Below, piece by piece: positions 36,612 through 48,899 of a DNA stretch of 64,000 bases (position 1 is its first letter; each line of letters starts with the position of its first letter). The position numbers and the translations under genes are program-made. The DNA is from Sphaerolaimus hirsutus (taxonomy: Eukaryota > Nematoda > Chromadorea > Monhysterida > Sphaerolaimidae), in the NCBI GenBank assembly GCA_964036195.1, contig OZ038453.1, positions 22,592,352-22,656,351 of the forward strand, given 5' to 3'. Below the pieces are notes generated by a model, which saw only the letters and a program-made list of their open reading frames with translations, was not told where the DNA came from and ran no database searches.

Positions 36612-36897
36612 TAGAACAAGTTTTCTGTTTCCAGCAAAATTTCTGCCAATTCTTCCATTTCTGGCAAAATTTGCTGAGCCAAGACACCTGAGACTATGCC
36701 AGGAACAAAACGCTTGGCACTGGTGCTTTGCGCCATTTTGCTCTGGCGCTATTGGCGCTGGTGTTAAAAAAGCGCCATGGTGCTTTTGGCACTTTGGTAC
36801 AAAAGTCCTAGCACTTTTTCCATCACTAATTGGAGTCATGCGATATTTGTTCTAAATATCCAGCCTATTAAGATAGGTTCAACGCTATCAATTTCAT

Positions 36898-37326
36898 TTG
36901 CCATCAATACTTGAAATTTTACTATATGGCCAAAGTATAAAAACATCAACCAACCTCCCACTAGTAAAGTCGGCGGACATTTCACCCTACAAAATCGGAG
37001 AGTTAGAATTCGCTCCTGAAAAGGGCGAACAACGAAACTTGTGTCCCACGCGGACGCTAGAAATTGAAAAAGAAAATCATTTTAAAAGAAAAATGGACGT
37101 TTTGCTGCATCCGTGCGTGCCACGCCCTAGTTATCTACATTTTCAACGTTGCTCGTTGAAAGCGAAAGAATTTGACCGTTCAAACTATCCTTTTACCGTT
37201 CAAACTACCGTTTTTGTTTTTATTTTATTTTTTCATTCGTTGGCTCTGTTCCAACAGAAGAGAACTTGGCAGCTGGCCAAAATTTCGAAATCCGCTATAA
37301 ATATGAATAAAATAGGCTCACAATAG
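36898..37326 (+). CDS. Unassigned 142-codon open frame
   Basis: An open frame from ATG 36,898 to the stop near 37,326 contains KSADISPYKIGELEFAPEKG and a hydrophobic stretch FVFILFFHSLALF. I recognise no domain. It begins within sequence also present near 18,900-19,020, which is interrupted here by a segment bounded by AAAGTCGGCGGAC and GTCTGCCGACTTT (about 36,966-37,590). The frame may therefore be fortuitous sequence of an inserted TIR element. Confidence 0.15.
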   Translation: MPSILEILLYGQSIKTSTNLPLVKSADISPYKIGELEFAPEKGEQRNLCPTRTLEIEKENHFKRKMDVLLHPCVPRPSYLHFQRCSLKAKEFDRSNYPFTVQTTVFVFILFFHSLALFQQKRTWQLAKISKSAINMNKIGSQ

Positions 37327-37737
37327 CTATATAACCATGTATATAACCAAAAATAGCGATTATGAATGTGGAAATTGGCAAAGCGAAGCAAATTTTAACG
37401 ATTTTAGCTAACTTTGAGTTTTCACTCTCATTTGTATAATATGCAACTGGTAACTGGGATAGGGCCAAGTTTTCATACGTGACCCGATCTATTGCAATCG
37501 TTAAAATATTGCGTCACAATACCTAATGCCGTCATGCACTCTCCACTGGAGAGACTGACGCAAATGTTTGTAGGGCGATACGTCTGCCGACTTTATCAGT
37601 CCTCCTGTCTAGAAACCAGCACTTGCCCATGATAAATGCCCTTTTTCGATGAGTATTTTTATTTTGAAGGCTACCACCGACCCCAACTGCGTGTTAAACA
37701 ATGGCGCTGTGCATGCTAGTTTTCACCATGACTTCAG

Positions 37738-38012
37738 TGTGAAAACTCATTTTGGTTTTCACATTGTGCCTACATACACTAGTTTTCACCGTTACTTCGT
37801 GTGAAAACTGAAATTTTGTCAAATGCAAATTAATGAACACGGTTGAATGATTTTTTTAAAGTTAAATTTGAATTTAAATCAATGACAGCTTAAAATTGAA
37901 AATTTGAAAACTAAAACACATATAGCATACAATAAGAGTAGGCAGGATGTCGCCATGTCGCCATTTCAGTTTTCACATCAGTCATGGTGAAAACTAGTGT
38001 GTGTAGGGCCAT
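37738..38012. repeat. CTAGTTTTCAC inverted-repeat family
   Basis: TAGTTTTCACCATGACTTC and GTCATGGTGAAAACTAGTG face each other. Related blocks are at about 40,850-41,165 and 60,758-60,985. The inner parts carry GTCGCCAT / ATGGCGAC motifs in some copies. Confidence 0.55.
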
Positions 38013-38512
38013 TGTGACAGCAATGAGATCAAGGAGGTTGTCACATTGAATTTTTGTGTTTTCCTTTTGTGTAAGACACTGATGAAAACTATTAAACAAT
38101 TGCACAACCATAAATAAGTTTTCACTGTAAAAACATGGCATTGATAGCAGTAACTTTTTGTTGTATGTGACAGACTAGGTGAAACTGTATCTTTTTGTAC
38201 ATTTTGGTGTTTGCTTGTATTTTGGTTCCTTTTTCTGTATTTTTTAAAAATCCATGAAATAAATTTTTATCATTCACTGTTTTGTTTTTGTGATGTTCCC
38301 AGCAGCATACATGTGTGTTTTTTTCATTCTGTTTCATTTGGTTGTTGTGAAAGTGAGCAATAAAGATGCAAGATATAAATAACAAAAAAATGTATTTCAC
38401 ATGAAATAATTTTTAAAATGAGATTTACTGAACATGTAGCTACAATTTTTGCACACATTACAGCAGATATATTTTAGAATGTTATGGTAAACAATTGGGA
38501 ATAATTAACATA

Positions 38513-38959
38513 CCGTATTTCCTCGAAATACCCCCCCCCCTCGAAATACCCCCCCCTCGAAATACCCCCCCTCAAAATGGACACTATGAACTTATAAACC
38601 CCCCCCCTCGAAATACCCCCCCCCAATTTAGTGTATAGAGAACGTAAATGACAAAGGCTGCGGTTTGTCATCCCGACAATGCAGAACACACGTTAAAAAC
38701 GATGACTCTGTTATGTGAGAACAGTGTTTGTACGTCTACACACTCATAAATGTCTTTAGAGTCTTATAAATGGTGATTTTTGTTGCATTTTTCGACGTCT
38801 GCGTACGTTTCAGACGACATTTTAGTACTGGGATTTCAAAAAATTTCTGGCGAAATAATAAACCCCCCCCCTCGAAATACCCCCCCCCTCGTTTAACCCC
38901 CCCTCAAAATTCTCACTCTGAAACAATAAACCCCCCGGGGGTATTTCGAGGAAATACGG
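38513..38959. mobile_element. CCGTATTTCC MITE, young copy
   Basis: 447 bp, flanked by TA, almost identical in its central part to 458-901. This suggests recent activity of the family. Confidence 0.8.
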
Positions 38960-39039
38960 TAAGCAGGAATGAGTAAATAATTTTTTTGTTAGTGAAAACA
39001 TGAATGAAAAATCAGCCTCTGCATGCATACAGCTACCAT

Positions 39040-39919
39040 TAGGGTGTCAAAAATTTTTTTTACGGAAAACGGAAAGGTAAAATTTTTTCCACTTTTAGGA
39101 AAACGGAAAACGGAAAGGTAAAAAAAAAATTTCTGCTGGAAAACGGAAAGGTAAAAAAATTTCACTCAGCGGAAAATGTGAAACGGAAAGGTAAAAAAAA
39201 TTGTCGGCCGGAAAACGGAAAAGCCGGAAATGCCGGAAAACAGAAAACAGAAAGAGAAATTTTAACTGAAATGGACAAAATAAAGTGAAATTTGCTCAGT
39301 AATAGACAAATTTGCAGAAGGAAAACCTGCATGCAGGTTTGCCTGTTTGGCTTTGATTGTGGTAGCTGTACATTCTGCGACTATGGATCATGTCAGTAAC
39401 TTCACTTGTAGTTCAAGCTAAACTGAACCAACAAAAAATCATCAAAAGGTAGCAAAAATACACTACAACAACAATAAGAATTTAGCAAAAGTGAACTTTG
39501 ATGTAACTGAACAGTAAAAAGTATACTCAGCAGACTGCAAAGTATGTGTCCAAAATTACTTTGTGTTTTTTACAGATAAAAGGATAATTTTTTGGATACA
39601 GATAAAAATTATGAATGACAGAAGAACCTGGTAGTTAAAAACACCATAGTGGAAAAAGATAAATACAGATTGGAAAAACAATGGAAAAATGCCAGAAAAC
39701 TGAAAATCGAGCCAGAAAATGGAAAAATGGCCTTAAAAAATGGAAACGGAAAGGTAAAAAATTTTCAGCTGTTGGAAAACGGAAAACGGAAAGGTAAAAA
39801 TTTTTCGGCTGCCGGAAAACGGAAAAGTAAACATTTTTCATCTGCCGGAAAATGGAAAACGGAAAGGTAAAAATTTTTCCTGCGGAAACGGAAAACGGAA
39901 TCGGAATATTGACACCTTC
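39040..39919. mobile_element. hAT-like MITE with GGAAAACGG array, TSD GCTACCAT
   Basis: 880 bp from TAGGGTGTCAAAAA to TTGACACCTTC with GCTACCAT on both sides (39,032-39,039 and 39,920-39,927). It belongs to the 1,756-2,269 family but is longer. Truncated relatives are at about 35,990-36,240, 32,390-32,560 and 33,105-33,240. Confidence 0.78.
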
Positions 39920-39999
39920 GCTACCATCTGAGTTCAATTGAAAGACAAAAATTTGTAGAATCACATGAAATTAACTGTATTGAGGTCACAGTCTCAAGT

Positions 40000-40860
40000 G
40001 TTTCAAAAATATATGAAAAGATGGTGGCATTGTTTTCACTTCATGCAAGCAAAACATGAAAACTAAGCATTCAATTTTCCTATTTCAGCTGACACAGGTC
40101 TCAACAAAAAGCAAAGCTAAAAACAGGCAAACAGCTCTTAGGAGTCTTCATCCACTCCAGGATTTGTTTTCTCATTGTTCAGGCATCAAGTAAATCTTGT
40201 AAGCCGGTGCTGATTTCAAGTTTTCAAAAAATTTACAAAAAATACTGTGGGTCATATTTATTGCAAAAAAAGTTAACTATGCAGTCACCCAGATTTTAGG
40301 CATCAGGTGCAACAGTTTCATAAAAAAAATGGATTATGAAAACTCAGAAAAAATTTACTTTAGTAATTTTTTTTGCCTTTCTCACATGTCATGTGACCCA
40401 CCATTAAATAGAGCATAAAATTCTGTATAAAACCTGCAAATATGAATTTTATCTGACCATCCAGTGTCTTTTAAAGCTACTTTTTCAAAGTTTGAGAAGC
40501 TGTGAAAACTCAGGGCACATGGCTACATTTTTGGCAACATTTGGTGACATTGTGGTAACACTACTGACACTGGTGTCCCCACGGCTACAGTTTTCCACAG
40601 TTGATGTTTGCATATGAAAACTGTCACCATGTCTCCATGTGTCGCCATGTCGCCATGGGGTATGGTGACATGTCACCATTCAGTTTTCACATGATGAATA
40701 AATGTTGCAATTCAGTTTGCACATTATGTATGCATGACATGAAACTTGCCAAATGCATGTCATTTGTGAAAACTACAAAACATGTTGCATACCATATGTG
40801 TAAACTGTATGGTGACATGTCGCCATTTTTGCAATTTCAGTTTTCACACCAGTCATGGTG
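40000..40860. other. AT-rich stretch with GTCGCCATG motifs
   Basis: 40,600-40,680 has clustered TGTCGCCATG / CATGGTGACA palindromic motifs. The remainder is unannotated. Confidence 0.4.
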
Positions 40861-41167
40861 AAAACTAGTGTGTGTAGGCACATTGTAGAAAACTCAAACA
40901 CGTTCATAGCTCATTTTTGAGTTTTCAAAATATCATGTGAAAACTAGTGTGCAGGGCCATTGTGCCTACGCACACTAGTTTTCACACGAAATTTCAAAAA
41001 CTCACAAATCAGCTTAGAATGCATTTGAGTTTTCTACAATGAGGTGGCCATCAACTACAGTTGGCGGTGATACAAAATGACTCATTGTGGTTAACTCAAA
41101 CACGTTCTAAGCTCATTTATGAGTTTTTGAAATTTCGTGTGTAAACTAGTGTGCGCAGGGCCATTGT

Positions 41168-43270
41168 GGCCACACAAGCTGGTTTTCAATGTTCCTTTTT
41201 GAAAACTCTCCTAGGCGACGCGTCGCTGTATGGAATTCAAAAGTGTGCAATTTGCACTTTTATTTTTCAATAAGTGACAGCATATGTGAATATTGGTTTC
41301 GGCAAGTCACATTTGCCGTTCAAAGTTCACATTTGCAGAACATTTTTGAAAACGGTAGGGCGACGTGTCACCTCTGTAGCGGCGACGCGTCGCCACTATA
41401 ATACTCTGAAGACAATTTTGAAAACTTAAAATTGAATAAATTAGTTTTCAAAAATGTACATTACAGTTTTCAAATTTGCAGAACATTTGTGAATGTAGAG
41501 ATGTAGAGCGACGTACGGCGACGTCGCTGTACGTCGCTGTACGCACCAGTTTTCAATATCTGTGGAACAAATGTGAAAATGCATCACCTCACACATCAAA
41601 AGTGGGAAAATCGTCGCCCAGCATCACCAGTTTACAAAATTTCGCCAACTTACTTCAAAATCCTTTAAAAACCACTGGATGAATGGGTTTATGTAAAATT
41701 GACACTGTAGATGCAGTATTTTTTGCTGCATCTGATGATAGGGTTGTAGAAAACTTGGGATTTATATAAAATAAAATAATTTTTTTTTTAAAAACGTCGC
41801 TGTGGCGACGTTTCAGGTGACAACTGCATATGTCACCTGTTTCCATAAGTTATTACCAATTTTGAAAAGTTTTAGATTTATGATGTTGTGAAGTGGGCAT
41901 TTTATTATATTGATTATGTCATATTTATGTAGGGTTGATGTCATATTTATGGTATTTATGTTGTTGCAACGTGAGGTCGATACCAGCATCAACACTCCAA
42001 GGTGACTAAACAACTAAACAGTATCTGGCCAGGTGCCAAACCTGATTTTCTGCATATTACATATGTCTTATTTTGTGCACTTCCACCTTGCATCACATTT
42101 TCTAAGCTGAGTTTTCCTGTGCAGCTCTAGATTTTCTTGCTTCATTGCACTGCTTCACAGCTGCACTGCTTGGCTCACCTGGACTAGAGTTTTTGGTGTT
42201 TTTGCTGCAGGCTGGAGTGTTGTAATGGCCGCCACTGAGTGCTTGTTAGTGAATTTATACCTTTTGCACTGACACTTGGAAGTTGTGCACATACAGTAAA
42301 TAATTTTGAAAAAATCTCTGGAAACATAAAAAGACTATGTGATGTTTTCCAAGCCTTTTTTTGCATCTTTACTTTTCTTTTACAAGACTTTCACTCAATT
42401 CCTCAATTCCATGGATAGATCTAGATAACTTTTGAGTTTTCAAAAATGTTCATGTTTACGTTAAATTTTGTGACAGATTGTAATATTAAATGAAAACATT
42501 TCTGAAAACAATACAAAAAAATTGTTTTTATTTTTGTGTGCTAGTGTATTGAATGTGACATCGTCGCAGTCAGTGTTCACTTGTTGTTCATTTTTTTGGC
42601 TTTCATTTACATACAAAATCAGCTGTTTGAATTGCACTTGTGATTTTTAAAAAAATTATAAAGTGGATTGTATAAAAATATCATTACTTGTTTTGCAGAA
42701 ATGTTATTGAATTCAGTTTTTTTTTGTTTGATGTGAAAAAATAAGGGCTTTTTACTGTGATAATGTGATAATTACAGATACAGGGATGTAATTTAAAAAA
42801 ATTATTTAATGTTTTGAGCATCACAACAATTTCTCCATCATCTTTGAACTTCTATCATGAAACATGGTATCAAATGAAAGAGAAAAAAAAACTGGACATA
42901 TATCTGAGACGGATATCATATACAATGTAAAACCAAATTTTTAAAAATATTTATAGTTATAAAATGAATTAATTTTTAAAAATATGTATAACAGCGCTAA
43001 AAATATACAATACAGTCCCAAAAATCAAGCATAATTTTCTGCATCACATGCCGCTTACAGCTTGTCCTACAAATTTGTACTTATTCGACAAAAAAAATAT
43101 TTTGTCTGCAGCATTTTACCAGAGTTTTCAAATATGTGTTCTTCCGGAGGAAAAATAGAAAAAAAAACAAAGATGGTGGCCGTTTGGCTCATTACACAGA
43201 CTGTTTAAATGAATTTGAAAACAAAATAATGGGTTTTCACAGAGGGAACCTTGAAAACCAGCTTGTGTGG
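41168..43270. mobile_element. CACAAGCTGG-TIR element, copy 2
   Basis: Inverted relative to copy 1. Both flanks read GGCCATTGT (up to 10 bp shared). The uninterrupted target is seen near 38,005-38,015, within homologous sequence (38,005-38,230 against 43,270-43,490). This defines it as a discrete insertion. Confidence 0.8.
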
Positions 43271-43904
43271 GGCCATTGTCGCATAGCGATGAGATCAAAA
43301 ATGTTGTCACATTGAATTTTAGTGCTTTCATTTCATGTAAGACACTGATGAGAACTATGAAAAAATTTGCAAACACAAATGAGTTTTCACTGTAAAAACA
43401 TGGCTTTGATAGCGGTAACTGTTTGTTGCATGTGATAGAGCAGATAAAACTGCTTTTGTACATTTTGGCGTTTGCTAGTATTATGGCGCTGCACACACCA
43501 AATAGTTCACTGCCAGAAATCTCACAATATAGGTAGTCAACTCATATATCAACAACACTTGATTTTACCCGAATGAACTGTTCGTCAACTACAGTTTACG
43601 TAGATGAAAAAACACATTCCGGCGAACTAAGATGTGCTCCAAAACTGATAGGTATATGAGTTTACTAAATTGTTAGTTTACCGGTAGTTAACTAGTGTGT
43701 GCTGTCCCAATACAGTGAAATGAATTGGAAAGTGTCTTTAAAATTGAAATTTTTTAGATGACATGAAATGGAAACTGAGCCACAGAAATTGTCAGACACA
43801 TTTTTGAGATGTTGCCCCCCATAGTGGGAGATCTCGCGTCAGTTGTAAGTTTGTAAACTGATCTGCCGGACTTGATCTGGACGAAGTTTATATTTTTCAC
43901 ATAC

Positions 43905-44028
43905 TATAATCTGGTGTTGTCATGCACCAATCTTCCAATGCTCGCAGGTCACTCAGATGGTCGGCTTGCGCTGGTGAAAACACAAACAGTAAACTGCCCA
44001 CAAAATTGAGACTTTTCAAAATTGCCAT
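43905..44028 (-). CDS. Signal-peptide exon of the third PAN-like gene
   Basis: ATG at 44,028 opens 41 codons: a leader MAILKSLNFVGSLLFVF, then SPAQA, then DHLSDLRALEDWCMTTPDY. It ends in phase 1 at GTATGT. Reading through the donor gives TGA within two codons, so splicing is required. Relative to the exon at 21,735-21,861 it is one codon shorter, with mostly conservative differences. Same strand and compatible phase with the exons at 31,301-29,637 make it the likely first exon of that gene. A separate gene sharing the exon cannot be excluded. Confidence 0.65.
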
Positions 44029-44160
44029 TGTTTTGTTACTTATTTTGAGAACAATTTTCTGATAATTCTGAAGAATTTGCTGAATTTTCTGATTTTCAAA
44101 TGGCTCAGAACATCTGCTGATTAATAGAAAAAATGGCTAAAGCTGGTAATTGGTGACATT

Positions 44161-44170
44161 GTAAATTATA
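44161..44170 (-). promoter_or_regulatory. TATA-like core promoter of the third PAN gene
   Basis: Minus-strand TATAATTTAC lies about 135 bases upstream of the ATG at 44,028. It sits in a block alignable with the right-arm promoter (ATGGTAATAAATTTT...ATTTAC). The spacing is similar in both genes. Confidence 0.4.
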
Positions 44171-44717
44171 CATCAAAATTTATTACCATTTCTGGAATGT
44201 CAATGATAAACTTTTTCAGTACAGAAGACTGGAAAAAAATAATTATTTGACAGTGAAAGAGACAGAGTTCAAATGGCACATGTGGTGTTTTGCCTATCCC
44301 CATGGAGAATGCCTGTTTTTACAATATAGCTCTGTAAGCTGTAAAACATGATGGCATCATGATTCATGGGTTAGCCTTGTAAATCTGATTGGAACCTTAT
44401 TTTTTATCTTTAGCCAATTCCTCAGCCATTGGGATGATATCATCTCCGTCAGTATTCCAAAAATTCTAAAAAATGGAGATAAATATTTTTGAGATGCCTT
44501 TGTTGTTGTTTGTTCAGCTTGTTCCGGATATATTAAATAATATATTTCTCTGAGATGTCAATATAAAATGATATCACACATTATGTATATTTTGTTTGTT
44601 TATTTCCACTCTTTTTCAAGCTATTTTATGATATTTTCTGTTTGAGAGATGTTCTGACATTATATTTAATTTTGTGTTGAAATCTACCCATTTTTGTAAT
44701 GAAAAAATGTATGATCT

Positions 44718-45000
44718 AAAGTGGGAATCGAATTTACACACCTGGAATTGGCTCTCCAGTAGGGTTGGGAGGGAATTCAACCCGACCGGAACCCGATACC
44801 CACACACTTTTTGGAACCAAAACCCAATACCCAAACCCAGACCCAATACCTGACCTCAATACCCAAACCCAGACCCGATATATACCCAATACCTGACCAA
44901 AAAATTTTAGGACCCGATACCGGATACCCGAACCCAAAAATTTTGAACTTCCTATCGCTACTCTCCAGTGCACTAACCACTATGCTACCCAGATCACATG
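44718..45000 (-). repeat. tRNA-like SINE head interrupted by a hAT-like MITE
   Basis: With 44,760-44,960 removed, the minus strand reads GTAGCATAGTGGTTAGTGCA (A box) ... AAATTCGATTCCCAC (B box), a tRNA-like head. The MITE sits between the boxes and would separate the promoter elements. Confidence 0.5.
44760..44960. mobile_element. hAT-like MITE, 201 bp, TSD CTCTCCAG
   Basis: Starts TAGGGTTGGG and ends CCTATCGCTA, flanked by the 8-bp duplication CTCTCCAG (44,752-44,759 and 44,961-44,968). The interior is a degenerate array of ACCCGATACC / ACCCAAACCC motifs. An 8-bp duplication and TAGGG terminus fit the hAT superfamily. Confidence 0.75.
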
Positions 45001-46711
45001 ACACCAGATTTTAGTGTCTTCCTAAGAACACTGGGCAGGCTGTGAACTCAAATTGAAGACTCATCCAAGCCCTGATCTGTCACATAGGAACACCAACTCA
45101 GTACATCACAATCCAATGTGAAACCATAGCAGAAGAACAAACAGCAGTAGCATGGAACCTTATCAGGTGCTTGAATTATTGCTAAAACTCCATTCACTAA
45201 TTTAAGACTTTCCCCACAATTTGCTATGTGCTAATCGTTGTCCATTCCACAATGTGCATTGAATGCGCGGCAAAACGCTGGCACGCAGCCAAAAATGTAA
45301 CATTATTTTACTATTCTTAAAACACAGGGAGTGAATCAAATTAGCTTTGTATGGATGTAATTAATCCAACAAAATTTTATTTTAAAATACACATATTGAT
45401 ATTAATAGGTACCTATTCAACTGGTCCAATATGAAGCTAAACAAAATTACAGCGGAATGTGCAGTAATTGTACAATAATACAGAAAATTGTACAATTACT
45501 AAAATTGTAAATTGTACAATTGTAAATTACAGAAAAAGCACAAATAAAGGCAAATACAATATTCATACAGATAAGAGGTGCCGTTCTATTCTTTTTGTCG
45601 GTGTAAAAAGTGCCAAACAAAAGTTTCTATTGGACATGTTGTTCTATTCTTTTTTTCATCGGTGTAAAAAGTACCAAAACATGATGTTTTATTGCGGGAG
45701 CCGTTCTCATCGAGGTGTCGTTCTATTAGAAGAACAATGGTAACATAAACACAACAACGGTATGCAACCATGGGCAACGAAATATACAAAATCAGAAGCA
45801 AACATGTGAATGCAGGTGCAAGGTCCCAATTTGTGCTTGTGACATTCACAATCACATTGGCCAAAATTTGACCTTATGACACTTTTTACTAGGTAAACAT
45901 AGATTATCATGGTTTTAGTTGGTATTTCTGCTTGTGACACCGAAAATTCCGCTTGTGACGTTCACACAAGCGCACAAGCACTTACGCCGCCTATGATGAT
46001 AATGTTTTGCGACACCAACTGGGTTCAATTACAAGGCAGCTATGGACCCCATGGTGGCATCATATCCACACCTCCATACCGTTTTTTTCCTCAATCAAAA
46101 CTCTCCCAAAACCCACCCCCATTTTATGCTGGCACACATAGTTAGATTGTTTTGACCAACACTGTCCAATTGCCAATGTGGCCACACAAGCTGGTTTTCA
46201 ATGTTCCTTTTTGAGAACTCTTCTGGATGACACGTTGCTGTACGCTTTTCAAAAGTGTGCAATTTGCACTTTTATTTTTCAATAAGTGAAAGCATATGTG
46301 AATATTGGTTTTGGCAAGTCACATTTGCTGTTCAAAGTTCACATTTGAGAACATTTTTGAAAACTGTACCACAACGTGTAGCCTCTGTAGTGGCGACGCG
46401 TCGCCAACATAATACTCTGAAGACAATTTTGAAAACTTAAAATTGAATAATGTAGTTTTCAAAAATGTACATTACAGTTTTCAAATTTGCAAAACAGTTG
46501 TGAGAGGTGAGCATGGATGGTGATGTAGAGCGATGTATGGCGACGTCGCTGTACGTTGCTGTACGTACCAGTTTTCAATATCTGTGCAACATATGTGAAA
46601 ATGCATCGCCGTACACACCAAAAGTAGCAAAATAGTCACCAGGCATTGCTAGTTTACAAAATTTTGCCAACTTACTCCAAAATCCTTTAGAAACCACTGG
46701 ATGAATGGGTG

Positions 46712-47082
46712 CACAGCAAAAAATGGATCCATGATGCGTGTGGAAGCGGGCTGGATGCATGTGAAGCGGCGCGCTTCCACACGCTTCCACACACTTCAAC
46801 CAACATCACAAGATTCTGGGTGAAGTGTCTTCCACACGCTTAACCTAGCTTCACCACGCGCCAAACATGTGAAAGACACTGCATGGTGCTGGCGCTTCCA
46901 CATGCTTCCCCCGCGTATACATTTGCGTGGGAGCGCCATATTAAGAAGCGTGAAGTGCCTTCACGCAGATTTTCGTGATGTGTGTGGAAGCACTGGCAGC
47001 TTGGTGAAGCGTTCGGGAAGTGTTGGTGTGAAGACACTTCCCGACGCTTCACCGTGCATCCACACACCCATTTTTTGCTGTG
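46712..47082. mobile_element. CACAG-terminus MITE with TTCCAC/GTGAAG array
   Basis: 371 bp, CACAGCAAAAAATGGATCC ... CCCATTTTTTGCTGTG. The sibling element at 41,168-43,270 is empty at this place. Flanking triplets GTG / GTT are near-identical. The interior is built of GCTTCCACACGCTTCACC units in both orientations. Confidence 0.75.
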
Positions 47083-48262
47083 GTTCATGTAAAACTGACA
47101 CTGTAGATGCAGTATTTTATGCTGCATCTAATGATGGGGTTGTAGAAAACTTGAGATTTATATAAAATAAAATAAAAATTTTTAAAAAAAATGTTGCTGT
47201 AGCAACGTTTCAGGCGACAACTGCATATGTCACCTGTTTCCATCAGTTATTACCAATTTTGAAAAGTACTTGTAACATGACAGAATTCATAAATTTATCA
47301 ACAACACAGAATCTTGGACTCGGTACTACTGTTAATTAAATCAATCTTCCTGAAATTTGTGTGTACCATGCAATTATTAGTAATGATCTTGCATTAAAAT
47401 ATATATATATATAATTTTTCATTTCATTAATTGATAAATATTTGTGAAAGTGATTAATACATGCAGTTAGGTTGGCGCTCTGTACAATGGGCTAGATGAA
47501 ATTTCAGATGCAAATCACAGGGATGAAACGCGAGTTGCCCAGGCCATCAGAGAGAAACTGAAAGACTGGTTTAGATGTAGTCATGGCAGACTTCCATGGA
47601 TAGATCCAGATAACTTTTGAGTCTTCAAAAAGGTTCATGTTTATGTTAAATTGTGTGACAGATTTTAGTATAAAATGAAAACATTTTTGAAAACAATACA
47701 ATAAAATCGTGTGTTTTTTGTGCTAGTGTATTGAATGTGAAATTGTTGCAGTCAGTGTTCACTTGTTGTCCATTTTTTTGGCTTTCATTTACATACAAAA
47801 TCAGCTGTTTGAATTGCACTTGTGATTTTTTTTAAAATTATAAAGTTGATTGTATAAAAATATCATTTTTTGTTTTGCCGAAATGTTATTGAATTCAGTT
47901 TTTTTTTGTTCAATGTGAAAAAATAAGGGCTTTTTACTGTGATAATGCAATAATTACAGATACAGGGATGTAATTTTTGAAAATTATTCAATGTTTTGAG
48001 CATCACAACAATTTCTCCACCATCTTTGAACTTCTATCGCAAAACATGGTATCAAATGAAAGAGAAAAAAAAACTGGACATATATATGAGATGGATATCA
48101 TCTACAACTGAAAACAGAATTTTAAAAAATATTTATAGTTAGAAAACAAATTAGTTTAAAAAAAGTATTACAGCGCTAAAAATATACAATACAGTCCCAA
48201 AAATCGAGCATAATTTTCTGCATCACATGCCGCTTACAGCTTGTCCTACAAATGCATACTTA

Positions 48263-48700
48263 CTGTATTTCCTTGAAATACCCCTGGGGGGTGATTGTTT
48301 CATAGTGGTCTCGAGAGGGGGGGGGGGGTTAAACGAGGGAGGGTATTTTGAGGGGAGGGGGGTATTATTTCGCCAGAAATTTTTTCAAATCCTAGTACAA
48401 AATCGCCGTTTGTGATGTACACTGGGGTAGAAAAATGCATCAATAACTGACATGTATAGACTCCTGTAGACTAATAGTAGTACGTAGATGGTATAAAGGT
48501 GGTTCTAACGTGATTACGACATTGTATTAAGGTGTGTTCTGCACTATGCAGAACACAAACTGCAGTATTTGTCATGTACGTTCTCTTTACACTCAATCTG
48601 GGGGGGGGGTATTTCGAGGGGGGGGGGGTGATTGTTTCATAGTGGTCTCGAGAGGGGGGGGGGGTCAAACGAGGGGGGGGGGTATTTTGAGGAAATACGG
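48263..48700. mobile_element. CCGTATTTCC-family MITE nested in a CACAAGCTGG element
   Basis: Flanked by TA; termini CTGTATTTCCTTGAAATACC and TTTTGAGGAAATACGG. The sibling element at 41,168-43,270 lacks it at the matching place (after TTTGTACTTATTC). Confidence 0.75.
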
Positions 48701-48899
48701 TAATCCACAAAAAATATTGTGTCTGCAGCATTTTACTGGAGTTTTCAAATATGTGTTCTACTGGCAGGAAAATATATAAAAACAAAGATGGTAGCTGTTT
48801 TGCTGATTAAACAGAGTGTTTAAATGAATTTAAAAACTGAATAATGGGTTTTCACAGAGGGAACATTGAAAACCAGCTTGTGTGGTCCCAATACTGAAC

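Larger units (their letters stand above)
44230..46170. other. Mostly unannotated, upstream of the third PAN gene
   Basis: Apart from the SINE/MITE at 44,718-45,000 I see only short open frames and AATTGTACAATT palindromes near 45,470-45,530. Confidence 0.4.
46180..48885. mobile_element. CACAAGCTGG-TIR element, copy 3
   Basis: Same orientation as copy 2, enlarged by a CACAG element (46,712-47,082) and a CCGTATTTCC MITE (48,263-48,700). The region matching 41,960-42,420 is partly deleted or rearranged around 47,500-47,600. Confidence 0.75.

Noticed and set aside
44760..44960. Interstitial telomeric repeat (ACCCGATACCC, ACCCAAACCC)
   Set aside because: Units are degenerate and bounded by TIR-like ends with an 8-bp target duplication, so a MITE explains it.
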